A DNA stretch of 64,000 nucleotides from Prasinococcaceae sp. CCMP 1430 (lineage: Eukaryota > Prasinodermophyta > Palmophyllophyceae > Prasinococcales > Prasinococcaceae), in contig RQSC01000031.1 in the NCBI GenBank assembly GCA_013416795.1, positions 345,466-409,465 on the forward strand. The letters are read 5' to 3'. The notes under the pieces were generated by a model, which saw nothing but the letters and a program-made list of their open reading frames with translations, was not told the DNA's origin and did no database searches. A program made the translations under genes and the position numbers. Below, one piece after another: positions 30,598-40,995 of this stretch (position 1 is the first letter of the stretch; each line of letters starts with the position of its first letter).

Positions 30598-32571
30598 ATG
30601 GGCTTGGTGTGCTCTCGAGGGCGCCCGAACGACGTGCTGCCCGACGGCAATGGCGCGTCGACGTCCGGTGCGGGCGGCCGGCGCAGGACGTGGGGCGACG
30701 CCGACGGCGCTGTGCAGCAGCTGCAGCAGCTGCAGCAGCAGCTGCCTGCGCCCGCCGAGCAGTGCGTGCACTCGCTCGTGTTGCGACGGCGCTCGCTGAG
30801 CGCCGAGGGCGCCCAGGGCGCGCGCAAGGCGAGCATGGCGGGGGTGGTGGCGGCCGGCGCACGCGCCGAGCCCGACGGCCACGGCGGCGACGAAGGGGGC
30901 GGCGGGATTCCGACGCTCCTCGCTCTCGCCGTGCGCTCGATAGCATCCACGCTCGAGTCCGGCGGGGCCGACATGTCGAGCCTGGATTGCAACTGCCAGC
31001 AGAGCGTCTTCGACGAGCTCGCGGCGCGCGAAGGGGGCGTCACCCCGAGGACGTTGGCTGCGTTCTCGGCGCACGCGCTCGAGGAAGTGGCCCTGATGCC
31101 GGGCCCAGAGGCGCTGGCGAGCGGCGGTGCCGACCACTGGGGATACGACGCGGCGCTGTGCCGACAGACGCGCGTGCTGCGAATGCGCGCCGCCGCGTGC
31201 GGCGCGCTGGACGGCTTCCGCTTCCTCTCGTGCATGCCGCATCTGCAGGAGCTCGACCTGTCGTACACGCGCGTCGGCGACGCGGACATCGCCGGCCTGC
31301 GCGGCGCGCGCGCGCTCCAGCGCCTGGCGCTGCGAGGCTGCGGCGAGCTGACGGGGACTTTCGTTGAGGCGCTGCCGGGTGACGCGCTTCGGGAGCTCGA
31401 CCTGCAGGAGTGTGCGAACTTCAGTGCGTCGCTTCACGGCCTCGCGCGGCTCCAGCAGCTCGCCGTGCTGAACCTAGGGTGGTGCCGGGGGGTGGGCGTG
31501 GAGGCCATGTGGGCCGTAGGCCAGCTGCGGCAGCTTCGCGCGCTGCAGCTGAGCGGCACGGACTGCACGGACGCCGGCCTGGCGCACCTCGTGTCGTCGC
31601 TGGGCGAGGGAGAGGTCAGCTCGCTCGAGCAGCTTTCGCTCGCCAGATGCAAGGAGCTCAGCGACGACTCGATGAAGGACACAGTGTCAAAGCTGCTGCG
31701 CCTGCGTCTGCTGGACGTGCGCTGGTGCACCGGTATCGCGGACGACGGATTCGAGGCGCTCGCGTCCCTTGACGCGCTGGAGTCGCTCAACTGCGGCGGC
31801 TCCTCGATCGACGATAGGGGGCTGGCCGCGCTCGCGTCGGTGCACAGCCTGCGTGCACTGTCTGTGGACACCTGCCGACTCTGCGACAAGGGCTTCACCG
31901 CCCTGCATGGCATGCCGAACCTCGAGCTGCTGTCGGCGGCGGACACGTTCATCGGCGATGCCGGCCTCGCGGCACTCTCGCGCTGCCCGCGGCTCACGTC
32001 GCTGAACGTGAGCCACAGCTCACAGGTGACCGACATCGGCATTATTCATTTAGCGGAACGAGCGACCCAGCTGAGGTGCTTGGAGGCCGACACGCGTCAC
32101 ATCAGCAATGACGGATTGGAGGCCATTGGCAAGCTGAGCGAGCTTACCGAGCTTGGCCTCTTCGGCGCGCAAGTGACTGATGCGGGTGCCATGCATCTTT
32201 CCAAGCTCTCCAAGCTGCGCCGCCTGGAGCTGTGCGGCGGGGGGCTGTCCAATACCACGTGTGCTGTCATCGGGCGCTGCCTGCGGCAGCTCGAGAGCCT
32301 GAACCTGTCCAACAACGACCGTGTGAATGACTCTGGCGTGAGCCTGCTCGTCAATCTGACGAGGCTACGCGTCCTCAACCTGACACATTCGCGAATTTCA
32401 GCTGCTGGCGTCGAGCACCTCGCGAAGATGCCATCGCTCGAGATGCTCGTGCTGTATGAGTGCCCGATGCTGGGGAAGCGGGTCGTGAGCAAGCTCGTGA
32501 AGCAGGCCATGAAGGCTACAGACACGCCGGCGAGGCGACGAGAGCTCTTCGTCAAGATCGAAGACGCTTGA
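30598..32571 (+). CDS. Leucine-rich-repeat protein of the plant MGG-CSRKR type
   Basis: From ATG 30598 (MGLVCSRGRPNDVLP) to TGA 32571, 657 residues. The N-terminus has an MGxxCS signature compatible with N-myristoylation plus palmitoylation, as in land-plant LRR proteins beginning MGGxCSRKR. From about residue 185 onward there are 15 or more LRRs of the cysteine-containing/RNI type (LQELDLSYTRVGDADIAGL). The C-terminal block TRHISNDGLEAIGKLSELTELGLFGAQVTDAG..LELCGGGLSNTT is very close to the plant family. It is likely a membrane-anchored scaffold or F-box-less substrate adaptor; the function is unproven. The upstream frame is continuous with the preceding membrane-protein gene. Confidence 0.82.
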   Translation: MGLVCSRGRPNDVLPDGNGASTSGAGGRRRTWGDADGAVQQLQQLQQQLPAPAEQCVHSLVLRRRSLSAEGAQGARKASMAGVVAAGARAEPDGHGGDEGGGGIPTLLALAVRSIASTLESGGADMSSLDCNCQQSVFDELAAREGGVTPRTLAAFSAHALEEVALMPGPEALASGGADHWGYDAALCRQTRVLRMRAAACGALDGFRFLSCMPHLQELDLSYTRVGDADIAGLRGARALQRLALRGCGELTGTFVEALPGDALRELDLQECANFSASLHGLARLQQLAVLNLGWCRGVGVEAMWAVGQLRQLRALQLSGTDCTDAGLAHLVSSLGEGEVSSLEQLSLARCKELSDDSMKDTVSKLLRLRLLDVRWCTGIADDGFEALASLDALESLNCGGSSIDDRGLAALASVHSLRALSVDTCRLCDKGFTALHGMPNLELLSAADTFIGDAGLAALSRCPRLTSLNVSHSSQVTDIGIIHLAERATQLRCLEADTRHISNDGLEAIGKLSELTELGLFGAQVTDAGAMHLSKLSKLRRLELCGGGLSNTTCAVIGRCLRQLESLNLSNNDRVNDSGVSLLVNLTRLRVLNLTHSRISAAGVEHLAKMPSLEMLVLYECPMLGKRVVSKLVKQAMKATDTPARRRELFVKIEDA

Positions 32572-32872
32572 TGAAGGAGCCGTGCACCACCACTTTTGTA
32601 ACGAAGGACCGCCCCAGTGTGGGCTAGAGTACGCCTGTCCAACGCCGCGAGCAACCCACACATCCAAAGAACACGCCATTTTTTGTTTCTCCGCCTTTTC
32701 CCTTTTCCTTTCTTGTTGACGATTTTTTTTTTTGGAGTTTTCCTCTCCCTGCCGCGGCCTCGGTTCCCCCGAGGGCCCGGACGGCAAGCGGCGCGTTGGG
32801 TGGGTGGGCCGGCTGAAGTGGCACGGTGCGCGAGTGTGCTGCGGTGATGGTGTCGGAGGTGTGTGGAGGGGT
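32572..32872. promoter_or_regulatory. Pyrimidine-rich promoter region
   Basis: About 300 bases, with a striking T/C tract at 32680-32750 (CCATTTTTTGTTTCTCCGCC through ten or more Ts), in otherwise GC-rich DNA upstream of the TPR-J gene. Confidence 0.35.
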
Positions 32873-34135
32873 ATGGCAGAGTGCGCGGCGCTGGAGCGCG
32901 CGCGTGGCGAGCCGGCGCGAGGCATGGAAGCGGACGATGGGCCTGTAATCGACGACATCGACGAGGACGAGCGGCCGCCGCCGCCGCTGCGCGAGCGGCC
33001 TCCACTGTGGGAGCTCTGCACGGGCGGCTCGCGCGAGGTGGCTGTGCGCGCGCACGCCGCTGTCGCTGCCGCAGACGAAATGCTCGCGCTGGCGCCTGAG
33101 CACGAGGCGGCGATGCTGCAGCGCGCGGAGGGCATGCTGGGGCTCGGGCGCGCGGAGGAGGCCCTCGCCATCACCACGGACGCGCCGCCCTCGCACGAGT
33201 CGCTCTACCTGCGCGCCGAGGCGCTGTGCGCGCTGTGTGACCTGCCGCGCGCTGCAAAAATGCTGCAGAGCGCGCTACGGCTGGAACCGCGGAGCGCGAA
33301 GGTCGTAGCAGCTGCCGAGCGAGTCGGGTGGATGCTCGAGGACGACTGGGCCACCAAGGAGCAGGTGGAGGCGGAAAATTGGCGGCTGGTTGTCGAGCTC
33401 ACCACAGTTGGCCTCGGCCGACCGAGGTGCGAGCCGCATGGCACGCACCACGCGATGCTGCGAGAGCGGCGAGCGGTGGCACGCATGCACCTCTCGCAGC
33501 CAAACGCGGCCATGGAGGATGTGGACGCGGCGGTGGCGCTCGCACCCCGGTTCGTTGCCGCAAGGATGCTTCGCGCCAAGCTGCTCACGGCTATCGGGCG
33601 CAACGAGGCAGCGTTCCTGGACTATCGAGCGGTGCACGCTGCCGCACCACACACTGATAATATCATAGGCCTCATGTGCGACGCAGCAAAGGGCACGCTG
33701 CGAGACGAGGCTGGTCTGAAGGTGAGGGACGTGCGCACGAGCCCGGGTGCTTGCGCTGCGCCGACCTCGCTCGCGGCAACGGCGTGCGGTGCTCGCTCAG
33801 GCGCTCCCTCGAGCTCACCGCAGCAAAAACCGCGTCGCTGCCTCCCTCTCGTGCGCGCGCGTCTCATGCGCGGCCGGTGCTCGTAGCGACGGACGAGGCA
33901 GGACGTGAGTGCCGGCGACTACTATGACCTGCTGGGCGTGTCTGCTGATACGAGCATCGACTCGATCAAGAAGGCGTACCGCAGGCTCGTGATGAAGCTG
34001 CACCCGGACAAGACGGCACGCCTGCCGGAGGACAAGCGCGCTGAAGCGGAGGCTATGTTCAAGCGCGTCAGCAAGGCATACGACGTGCTGGTCGATCCCG
34101 ATGAGCGCGCCGCGTACGACCGCTCGGTGGCGTGA
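32873..34135 (+). CDS. TPR and C-terminal J-domain co-chaperone (DNAJC3/DNAJC7-like)
   Basis: Exons 32873-33721 and 33902-34135 join in phase 0 (GTGAGG..GCAG) to give 360 residues. Residues about 60-280 form tetratricopeptide helices ([40 protein letters not shown]). The last 77 residues are a J-domain: [24 protein letters not shown], the Hsp70-activating HPD in MKLHPDK, then [21 protein letters not shown]. The TPR-then-J order is that of DNAJC7/TPR2 and DNAJC3, which pass clients between Hsp90 and Hsp70. No signal peptide, so DNAJC7-like and cytosolic is favoured. The 3' flank has GTACATGACATGTATTAGTACAGTACAAATATTA. Confidence 0.88.
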
Positions 34136-34223
34136 GGAGTAGCTTCTCCTCTGCGGCGGGCATCAAGTATGTTGTACATGACATGTATTAGTACAGTACA
34201 AATATTACGCCCGCGTCCGCGTA

Positions 34224-35062
34224 TCAGCGGACGGTGCTGTACGGCGTCTCAAAGGACATCACGTGGCCGAGAGCGCGCGTGAGTGGCTGCCGCGGGCCGT
34301 ACACCTTCACTTGTCGCATGTGTGTGTCGCGCCCGTTCTGGTGGTTGGACAGAATTGCCAGCTGCAGGAAGTAGGCGCGTAGGCACTCGTTGGTGTCGTC
34401 CGTGCACAGGCTCGTGGTCACCCATCCAACAGGCTCCTCCAGCTCGATGACTTTGACCTCGCGCAGGTCTGCGAACGAGTTGCCCGCCCGAACCGAGATC
34501 TTGTTGGGCGTATAGCTCTCGTCGTGCTTGTAGTCCGCGTAGATGCTCAGCCCCGCCATGCGCACCTGTACGTCCGATCAGACGGCGTTCGCATCGGCGC
34601 GCCTCGCGGTCAGCGCAGGCCGAGCCGAGACTCTAGGCGCGGCGCGGCAGCCGCGCGCATGTCGGCGCGCGTGCGCGCGAGCGTGTCTGCTGTGTGTGTG
34701 AGTGTGTGAGAGTGTGTGTGTAGGGGGCGGAGCTCGCAGCGGCAGCGGCCCCCGCCGCGCATCGCCCCGGCCCCCGACTTTCCCCCGACGATCGGACGCA
34801 CTTTTCTCTGGAACTGTATGTTGACGAGGTGTGGCTGCGCGCCGTCGGATTGCCAGTACGTGTCGAGGTTGTCGTCGCGCAGCAGCTCGACGCCGTTGCC
34901 CGGCTTGGCGCTCGTGACGGACCACACCGCGAGCGCACCGATCTCGCGCCGCACGCGTGTGTCCTCTTCGAGCGTGGGCGTGACGCGCACGTTCGCAGGC
35001 GCCGGCGTCGCGCCGCCACCTGCCGCCGCCACGCCACCCTCTGCCGCACCCTCCTCCTCCAT
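34224..35062 (-). CDS. APC10: Anaphase-promoting complex subunit 10 (DOC1)
   Basis: Exon 1 34802-35062 and exon 2 34224-34565, phase 0, 200 residues, close to human APC10 (185). The DOC beta-sandwich is nearly invariant: [47 protein letters not shown], then [20 protein letters not shown] and [24 protein letters not shown]10 helps the APC/C capture degron-bearing substrates with its coactivators. The C-terminus lacks the classical IR dipeptide but ends in VR (TPYSTVR), so TPR-groove docking could differ slightly. The 340 bases upstream are shared with the divergent Sm D2 gene. Confidence 0.95.
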
Positions 35063-35403
35063 GGCGCTGCGGCGCGCCCCCCCCCCTCCCCCCGCGCGGC
35101 CGCCTCGCTCGCGCTGTGGCGCCCGCGTTCGAACCGCGCTGGGCTGCGAACACGGCCCTGCGCGCGGAGCACCGGAACGGCTCAAGGTTGGATGCGAGGT
35201 TTTGAGAAAGAAAGTGAACCACAAAACGATGAAACCCAAAGGCTGCTCGAGCTTGATGCTTTCTGGTGTGCCACTATGGAACCGCGATCCAAACCGCAAC
35301 CCCTCGTTGACATCTGATGTTCTCATCAGGCGCCGCGACGGCGGGCGGGGTGGGCCCGTTTTAGGGTTACTTCGGAGGCGGCGGCCGCTCCGGGGAGGGC
35401 GCG
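35063..35403. promoter_or_regulatory. Divergent promoter (APC10 and Sm D2)
   Basis: Contains TTTTAGGGTT at 35359-35368, about 36 bases before the Sm D2 ATG: a telo-box typical of plant growth-related promoters. Also CGATGAAACCC near 35229. Confidence 0.45.
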
Positions 35404-35718
35404 ATGGCTGACGCGGTGGCCGCCGAGCCGGCGGCGGACGACTACTCGACCGGCCCGCTCTCGGTGCTCACCTCGGCGGTGCGCTCCAACACGCAGGTGC
35501 TGATCAACTGCCGCAACAACCGCAAGCTGCTCGCCCGCGTAAAGGCCTTCGACAGGCACATGAACATGATTCTCGAAAATGTCAAAGAGATGTGGACCGA
35601 GGCTGGCGAGCGCGGCAAAGGTGCCAAGAAGGGAACGGCGGTGGCCAAGGATCGCTTCATCCCGAAGCTCTTCCTGCGTGGCGACTCCGTCATTCTGGTG
35701 CTCAAGAACCCCGTGTGA
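35404..35718 (+). CDS. SNRPD2: Small nuclear ribonucleoprotein Sm D2
   Basis: Intronless, 104 residues. Sm1 and Sm2 motifs are intact: [41 protein letters not shown], then the D2-specific insert and [20 protein letters not shown]. It forms the seven-membered Sm ring on U1, U2, U4 and U5 snRNAs. The length and sequence are very close to the human and plant orthologues. Confidence 0.97.
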   Translation: MADAVAAEPAADDYSTGPLSVLTSAVRSNTQVLINCRNNRKLLARVKAFDRHMNMILENVKEMWTEAGERGKGAKKGTAVAKDRFIPKLFLRGDSVILVLKNPV

Positions 35719-36326
35719 ACTGCGCGGCAATTCTCGAAGGCAGGGGGCGCGAGCATGTCTGCGGGGCGAGCATGATGCGGCAGCTGGCATGCAGCAGCAA
35801 TCCTGGGGAGCGATAATAAGGTACGCTGGGACGGGCCTCTCTGGACCTGGGGTGGCTGCATGCGCCTTGCCGCTGGGCTGTGCGGGCGTGACGATAAACC
35901 GTTTGCATAGAGCACTGGGATCTTAGGCGGGATAGAATCCGTCCGGTGAAGATTTGCAACGCTGCGTTCTTGCTGACCCACCAGCCACGGTGGCCGAGGC
36001 GTGAATCGCGCGTGTCCTCGCGTCCCCAAATCGCTGACGACGATCGCGTGCCGCCACGCCCCTGCACGCGCCTCCTCGTACTCGACGCACGGCACGATTG
36101 CGACAGCCATCACGCTGGCGGCGTGCACAGATGGCACGGCGTGTGCATTGGTGTGCACGAGGGCGCTGCAATGCCGCATCTTCGTAACGACAAACTGTGA
36201 CATATTACTTCGAAACACATGGTCTCACGTGCGCGCTGGTGTCTCTTCCATCCGACAGCAGAGCGAACGAGGTCTCAGGCTTTTCTGCTCTGCACTGGCC
36301 GCTGGTGCGCCAGCCAAGTGCCCAGC
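35719..36326. other. Convergent 3' region
   Basis: Between Sm D2 (+) and the SDR gene (-). No protein-like frame, tRNA or repeat is recognised. Confidence 0.3.
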
Positions 36327-37379
36327 TCATGTACTCTCCGCCGCGTCCTCGCTGGCGTCCACGAAGGTCATGAGCTTCTTGTACAGCTCCTCGCGCTTTC
36401 CGGGCGAGTACCGTGTTCCACTGAGCAAGAGGTGCTTCTTGGCGACCTTTCTGTCCAGATAGAACGCGCCCGACTGCAGCTTGGCAGCGTCAACCGCCGC
36501 GAGCCACACGATGGTGTCGGCGCCCATCTCGGGTGTGCGCATCTTGTCATCCATCCTCTCCGAAAATCCAGGAAGGGCACTCTGGATACCGGGGGTGTCT
36601 GCCCAGCCAGGATGCATGCTCACGAACGTCACGCCGGTGTCAGCGTACTTCTGAGCCCACGACTCCGTCATCGCCACCTGCCGCCGCTTGTCGAGCGCAT
36701 AGGCTTTGACGCCGTTCCAATGCTTCGCCATTCGGGCGTTTTGCAGGTCGTCCGTTTCGAGCCCCTCAGAGTACATGCCGCCGCTCGAAATGGTCACGAC
36801 GCGCGGCATGAAGCAGCCTTCAGAGTCCTTTTCGCTGTCCGCGCTCTCAGCGTCGGCGGCCGCGCGCAGCGCAGGCATAGCCAACTCAGTGAGAGCGAAT
36901 CCCCCCAGCGTGTTTGTCGCGAAGGAGCTGTCGAGGCCCTCGGCCGAGCGTGCGGGCTTGTCAAGCAGCACACCCGCGTTGTTCACGAGCACATGCACAG
37001 GCCCCTCTTCAACCAGGCTGCTCGCCAGCTGGCGCACCGCGGACAGCGAGCTCACATCGCAAACGCGGAGGTGAACATCGTCGTTGCCCGTCTCTGCACG
37101 GATCTTGTCCACCGCTGCCATGCCACGCTCCTTGTTGCGGCATACGCAGAGCGTGCGCATGCCCATCCCTGCTAACGCCGTCGCCGTCGCCAATCCGAGA
37201 CCAGCGTTGGCGCCCGTCACAACGGCGGTTTTGCCGTGGCGAGCGGCGGCGGCTGCCGCTGGTGCGGTGCCTGCCGGCGGCGGCAGGTCGCTCGCATCGA
37301 AGCTACGCGCCGAGCGCTCGTAGCCACCACGCGTGAACTCGCGCAGCCCCTTGATCACGAATGCCGCCGAGCGGAGCAT
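36327..37379 (-). CDS. Short-chain dehydrogenase/reductase (DHRS12-like)
   Basis: 350 residues from ATG 37379. Classical SDR features: the cofactor motif TGANAGLG near residue 53, CRNKERG (basic residues favour NADPH), DVSSL, the structural NNAG, a TISSG serine, and catalytic YALDK (Y and K in YxxxK). The C-terminal part MHPGWADTPGIQSALPGF and IVWLAA matches DHRS12 and algal retinol-dehydrogenase-like SDRs. The first 30 residues (RSAAFVIKGLREFTRGGYE) match the DHRS12 N-terminal helix rather than a cleavable signal. The substrate is unknown. Confidence 0.88.
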   Translation of the reverse strand: MLRSAAFVIKGLREFTRGGYERSARSFDASDLPPPAGTAPAAAAAARHGKTAVVTGANAGLGLATATALAGMGMRTLCVCRNKERGMAAVDKIRAETGNDDVHLRVCDVSSLSAVRQLASSLVEEGPVHVLVNNAGVLLDKPARSAEGLDSSFATNTLGGFALTELAMPALRAAADAESADSEKDSEGCFMPRVVTISSGGMYSEGLETDDLQNARMAKHWNGVKAYALDKRRQVAMTESWAQKYADTGVTFVSMHPGWADTPGIQSALPGFSERMDDKMRTPEMGADTIVWLAAVDAAKLQSGAFYLDRKVAKKHLLLSGTRYSPGKREELYKKLMTFVDASEDAAEST

Positions 37380-38100
37380 TCTGGCACGGAGGAGAACAAG
37401 GGCGGCCCTACTGGACCGACCCGCCCTCACGCTCTTGCCTGGGCGCTGCTGCAGTCGCACGCACCCCGTGCGCTGCTGCGTGCCGAGCAGGATGTGCCCC
37501 TCGGAACACCTCTCGCTCCCTCGTTCCCTCGCGAGCGCGCTCGCGCGAGCTCAAGCGCCGCGCTGCGCCCGTCGGCGACAAAGTGCGACCTGGGCCGCGC
37601 TCGCGAGGCAAAGGTGGCCCGCGGGGGCGCTGGTGCTCCGCGGCGGGTGCGCTGCGTGTGGCGCGCCGCACAGCGCGTGCTGGGACCGCAGCGCACCGCG
37701 TCGCTCCCTCGGAAGCGCCGCACGCGCGCTAGGGATTCCGTGAGGTCTTTCGCTCCTCCATGGAATCCACATGTGCTCTCAAGACCTATAATGACTCAAT
37801 CTCGAGATCGAATGGAATCCATATCCAACGAGAGGAGATGAGTGCGCGGAACCCTTCCTTATCCGTCCGCGCGCACGCGAACTGCCTGGCAGCAACCGGG
37901 CGGGGCGAGGCGAAGCGCAGCGGCCGCTGTCGCTGTGGCGCGACAGGGGCGGCCACCACCGCCGCCCCGCCACTGCCCCGCCACTGCCACGCTCACGTGC
38001 GAGCCGCCGCGCACGCGCGCGCGAGAGAGGGAGGGAGAGCGACGGCTAGGCCAGCAGCCACGGGTGGAGGAGAGTGTGCGTGTGTGTGTACGTGAATGTT
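37380..38100. promoter_or_regulatory. Upstream region of the SDR gene
   Basis: Lies between the SDR start and the UTP13 3' end. It has two GGAATCC-containing copies (37762-37768 and 37814-37820) in a lower-GC island, and a GTGTGTGTGTACGTG stretch at the UTP13 end (about 38078-38093). No gene is recognised. Confidence 0.35.
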
Positions 38101-40995
38101 TTACAGGGCGTCAGCTGCTACGTCGAACGAGCCGTAGTTCACACCGACACCGGGCCTCTTGCGCTTCTTCTTGGCTGCCTTGCGCCGCCGCCCGGCACCA
38201 ACGGCGTCCTTGGCGAGCGGGTCAACGCCCTTGACAACGTTGCCTTTGGCGTCGAAGACGATGACGCCATCGTCGCCGCCGAGGTCCTCGTCGTTGTTGA
38301 GCTCGCCCGCATCCACCTGGCCCAGTCGTTTGAGCGTGTAGTCGATCAAGTGAGAGCGCTGCACGAGCAACCCCACCCGCTTCATGTGACGCTCAGTGTA
38401 CGATGCGATGGCCGCCAGGAGGTCAGCAGCTCCGGGCACCGACGCGATTTCTGCCGGGGGGCGCGAGGCGAGCAGCGCCCGCAGCGTCGCCTGCGCCACG
38501 TGGCAGAAGCGCGCGTTGGTGTTCCAATCGCGGCAGTACGAAAGCAGCGTGGCCAGCCTCTTCGGGTCGGAGATGCCCCGGACAACGGTCTCGAGCTGTG
38601 CCTCACCCTTGCCGCCTGGCTTGGAGAGCAGGTCCTGGAGCAGCTCTCGCAGCTTACCTGGCCGCTCCAGCTTGAGCGCCAGCTCCACGGCGGTCGCGAA
38701 GTCATTGGCGTACGCCGCATTGGACATTTGCTGCTCAGCCAGCATGGCCTCGCGCTCTTTGTTTGCCTCCTCCTCCGCATGCGCTGCCGTGTGGTCCTGC
38801 CACAGCGCCAGCGTGCCGTCACCTGCACCCGTCACAGCGTAGCCGCCGTCGGTGTCCCCGTTTGGTGTGGCCAGCGCCCATGCCTTATCGTCATGTGCTT
38901 CGTGAGTGGCCGCGCATTCGCCGCTCGCCACGTCCCAGAGCTTCAGCAAGCCGTCGCTGCCGGTCGAAAGCAGCTGCGCGCCCGACGTCACGAACGTCGC
39001 GCGCAGTACACTGGCAGTGTGGCCGTCGAGCGTGCGAATGCACACGCAGTCCGCGATGGTCCACAGGCGCACCGTCTTGTCACCGCTGGCGGTGGCCACG
39101 ACGCGGTCGGTGGGCGAAAATTCAACTGACCACACGCCACGACGGTGGCCGCGCAGCGTTCCTGCGGGCACCAGCGCTGGCAGGCGCCACAGGCGCACCG
39201 TGCGGTCTTGCGACGCCGATGCCACCATCGAGTCGTTGGGCGCCACCGCGACAGCGTTGACGTCCTTGTCGTGCGCCGCGACAACCGCGGATGACTTCAG
39301 CGTCACCGGCTCGATCTGTGCACTGCCATCCTGCTCCAGCTCCTCCAGCACTTTGCGCACAGGCTTGAGGTCCCACACCTTCAGCGTGCGGTCGGCTGAC
39401 CCGGACACCAAGAAGGCCGCGGGGGCGCGCCGCGAGAACGCAAGCGCGGATACGGCACCGGAGTGCGCCGCCTCTGCGATGCCCGCGCACTGCATGCCAC
39501 CGCTACCACCACTAACGCCGATTCCAGGACTGCCGGTGCTGCAGCCGCCAACCCACACGCGCATCGCTCCCTCCTTATCACCCGATGCCAGCGCTTGCGT
39601 AGAGGACGCAAGTGAGAGCACTGTTTCTTCGTGACCTGCGAGCGCGCCCACCGCGCGCATGTACGAGGAGGGTCGCGTCTGCTCATCCGCCGTCGACGCT
39701 GCCGCCGCGCCCCCCTCCGTGTCCCCGGTGGCGGCGGCCGCCTCCGCCGTCTCCGCTGCCGCCTCGCAGCCCTCGTTCTTCTTGATCAGGTCGTACAACC
39801 ACACTATGGCGCTATTGGTGGCAACCGCCACACGCAGGCCATCGCCGCCGCCATCACCACCACCACCTCCGCCCCCGCCCCCGACAAAAGTCGCGTCTAT
39901 CACCTCCCCAGCATCGCCCAGCAGCTGTCCAGTGAGGTGCATCGTCTCACCCTCGCCCGGTGAGGCCGAGGCCTCGTACGTGAGGAGGCGCGAGTCCGCA
40001 GTGGCGGCCAGCAGCGCGCCGGGGCGCGGGTGGTGAAGCGCTACAATGCCACCCTCTGAGCCGCCCATGTCTGCCCGCTGCTCAAAGACCTTGCGGCAGG
40101 TAGCCACGTTCCACGCCCGCAGGTAGCCGTCCTCGCCCACGGACACCACCACGGAGGGAGCGGAGTCGGCACCCTGCTGCGCCGTTGTCGCCGCCGCCTT
40201 TGTCCTCTTCGAGCGCTTCGTCGACGAAGCAGGCGCAGCCCCAGCGGCTGGCGCGCCGGCTGCCCTGCCGAGTGCTGTCGTGCCGTCGAGCATCTGCACG
40301 CCCTCGATGGCCTCATCGGTGGCGATGGTCGCCTTCAACTGCAGACTTTTGGTGTCCCACACTGCCACCACCTTGTCTCTGCCGCCGGAGGCAAGCAGCG
40401 CCCCACCGGCACCGAGGGCAAGGCACGTCGCCGCCGACAGGTGCGTGCGCATCACGCCGCGGCACTCGCGCTTGCGCAGGTCCCATGCGCGCACCTCGCC
40501 CGCCTCATCACACGTGTATAAGGTCGTGGCGGCATCATCGAAGAGCGCGCACAGCACCGTGCCACCGTGGCCGTGGAACGCGTGCGTGCAATGGCCCGTG
40601 GCTGCGTCCCACACTCGCACCGAGCGGTCGACGGAGCACGTCGCAAGGTGCGCGCCGCTCCTGTCGGTGCACATGTACGCCACAGGCTGCGGATGTGGCT
40701 TCCAAGACCGCACGAGCACCGCTCCGTCGCGCTTAGCCGCCGCTTGAGCGGCCGCGCTGACGTTGTTGCTCGCGGCCGCGGCCTCAGCGGCGGGTGTGCC
40801 GTTGAGCGCATACTGCTTGACCGTGAGCGCCCGGCTGGTCACGAAGGCGACATCACCCGCAGGCACGAGCGCGACAGCTGTGACGAGCTCCTCGTCACCG
40901 CGCAGGTGAGCGACGACCTCCCCCGTCTCGAGGTCCACCACGCGCGCCTCGTCGCCGCACGCCGCGGCGACGCGCCGCCCGTGCGCCGCAGCCAC
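38101..40995 (-). CDS. UTP13: U3 snoRNP component UTP13 (TBL3), WD40 protein
   Basis: 964 codons from the GTG at 40995; no ATG lies in frame nearby, so the true N-terminus is a few codons or one exon upstream (the frame continues with GASS toward about 41010). Twelve or more WD repeats form tandem propellers (DRSVRVWDAATGHCTHAFHGHGG, DRTLKVWDLKP, DKTVRLWTIADCVCIRTLDGH). The C-terminal Utp13 domain follows: ALKLERPGKLRELLQDLL, SYCRDWNTNARFCHVAQATLRAL and LVQRSHLIDYTLKRL. It acts in 18S pre-rRNA processing in the nucleolus. A lysine/arginine tail (GRRRKAAKKKRKR) near the C-terminus is a nucleolar-type signal. Disordered inserts interrupt the repeats. Confidence 0.92.
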   Translation of the reverse strand: MAAAHGRRVAAACGDEARVVDLETGEVVAHLRGDEELVTAVALVPAGDVAFVTSRALTVKQYALNGTPAAEAAAASNNVSAAAQAAAKRDGAVLVRSWKPHPQPVAYMCTDRSGAHLATCSVDRSVRVWDAATGHCTHAFHGHGGTVLCALFDDAATTLYTCDEAGEVRAWDLRKRECRGVMRTHLSAATCLALGAGGALLASGGRDKVVAVWDTKSLQLKATIATDEAIEGVQMLDGTTALGRAAGAPAAGAAPASSTKRSKRTKAAATTAQQGADSAPSVVVSVGEDGYLRAWNVATCRKVFEQRADMGGSEGGIVALHHPRPGALLAATADSRLLTYEASASPGEGETMHLTGQLLGDAGEVIDATFVGGGGGGGGGDGGGDGLRVAVATNSAIVWLYDLIKKNEGCEAAAETAEAAAATGDTEGGAAAASTADEQTRPSSYMRAVGALAGHEETVLSLASSTQALASGDKEGAMRVWVGGCSTGSPGIGVSGGSGGMQCAGIAEAAHSGAVSALAFSRRAPAAFLVSGSADRTLKVWDLKPVRKVLEELEQDGSAQIEPVTLKSSAVVAAHDKDVNAVAVAPNDSMVASASQDRTVRLWRLPALVPAGTLRGHRRGVWSVEFSPTDRVVATASGDKTVRLWTIADCVCIRTLDGHTASVLRATFVTSGAQLLSTGSDGLLKLWDVASGECAATHEAHDDKAWALATPNGDTDGGYAVTGAGDGTLALWQDHTAAHAEEEANKEREAMLAEQQMSNAAYANDFATAVELALKLERPGKLRELLQDLLSKPGGKGEAQLETVVRGISDPKRLATLLSYCRDWNTNARFCHVAQATLRALLASRPPAEIASVPGAADLLAAIASYTERHMKRVGLLVQRSHLIDYTLKRLGQVDAGELNNDEDLGGDDGVIVFDAKGNVVKGVDPLAKDAVGAGRRRKAAKKKRKRPGVGVNYGSFDVAADAL

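Noticed and set aside
28996-31437. 813-codon and 655-codon minus-strand frames opposite the membrane/LRR genes
   Set aside because: Antisense of clear LRR codons, biased composition, no domain.
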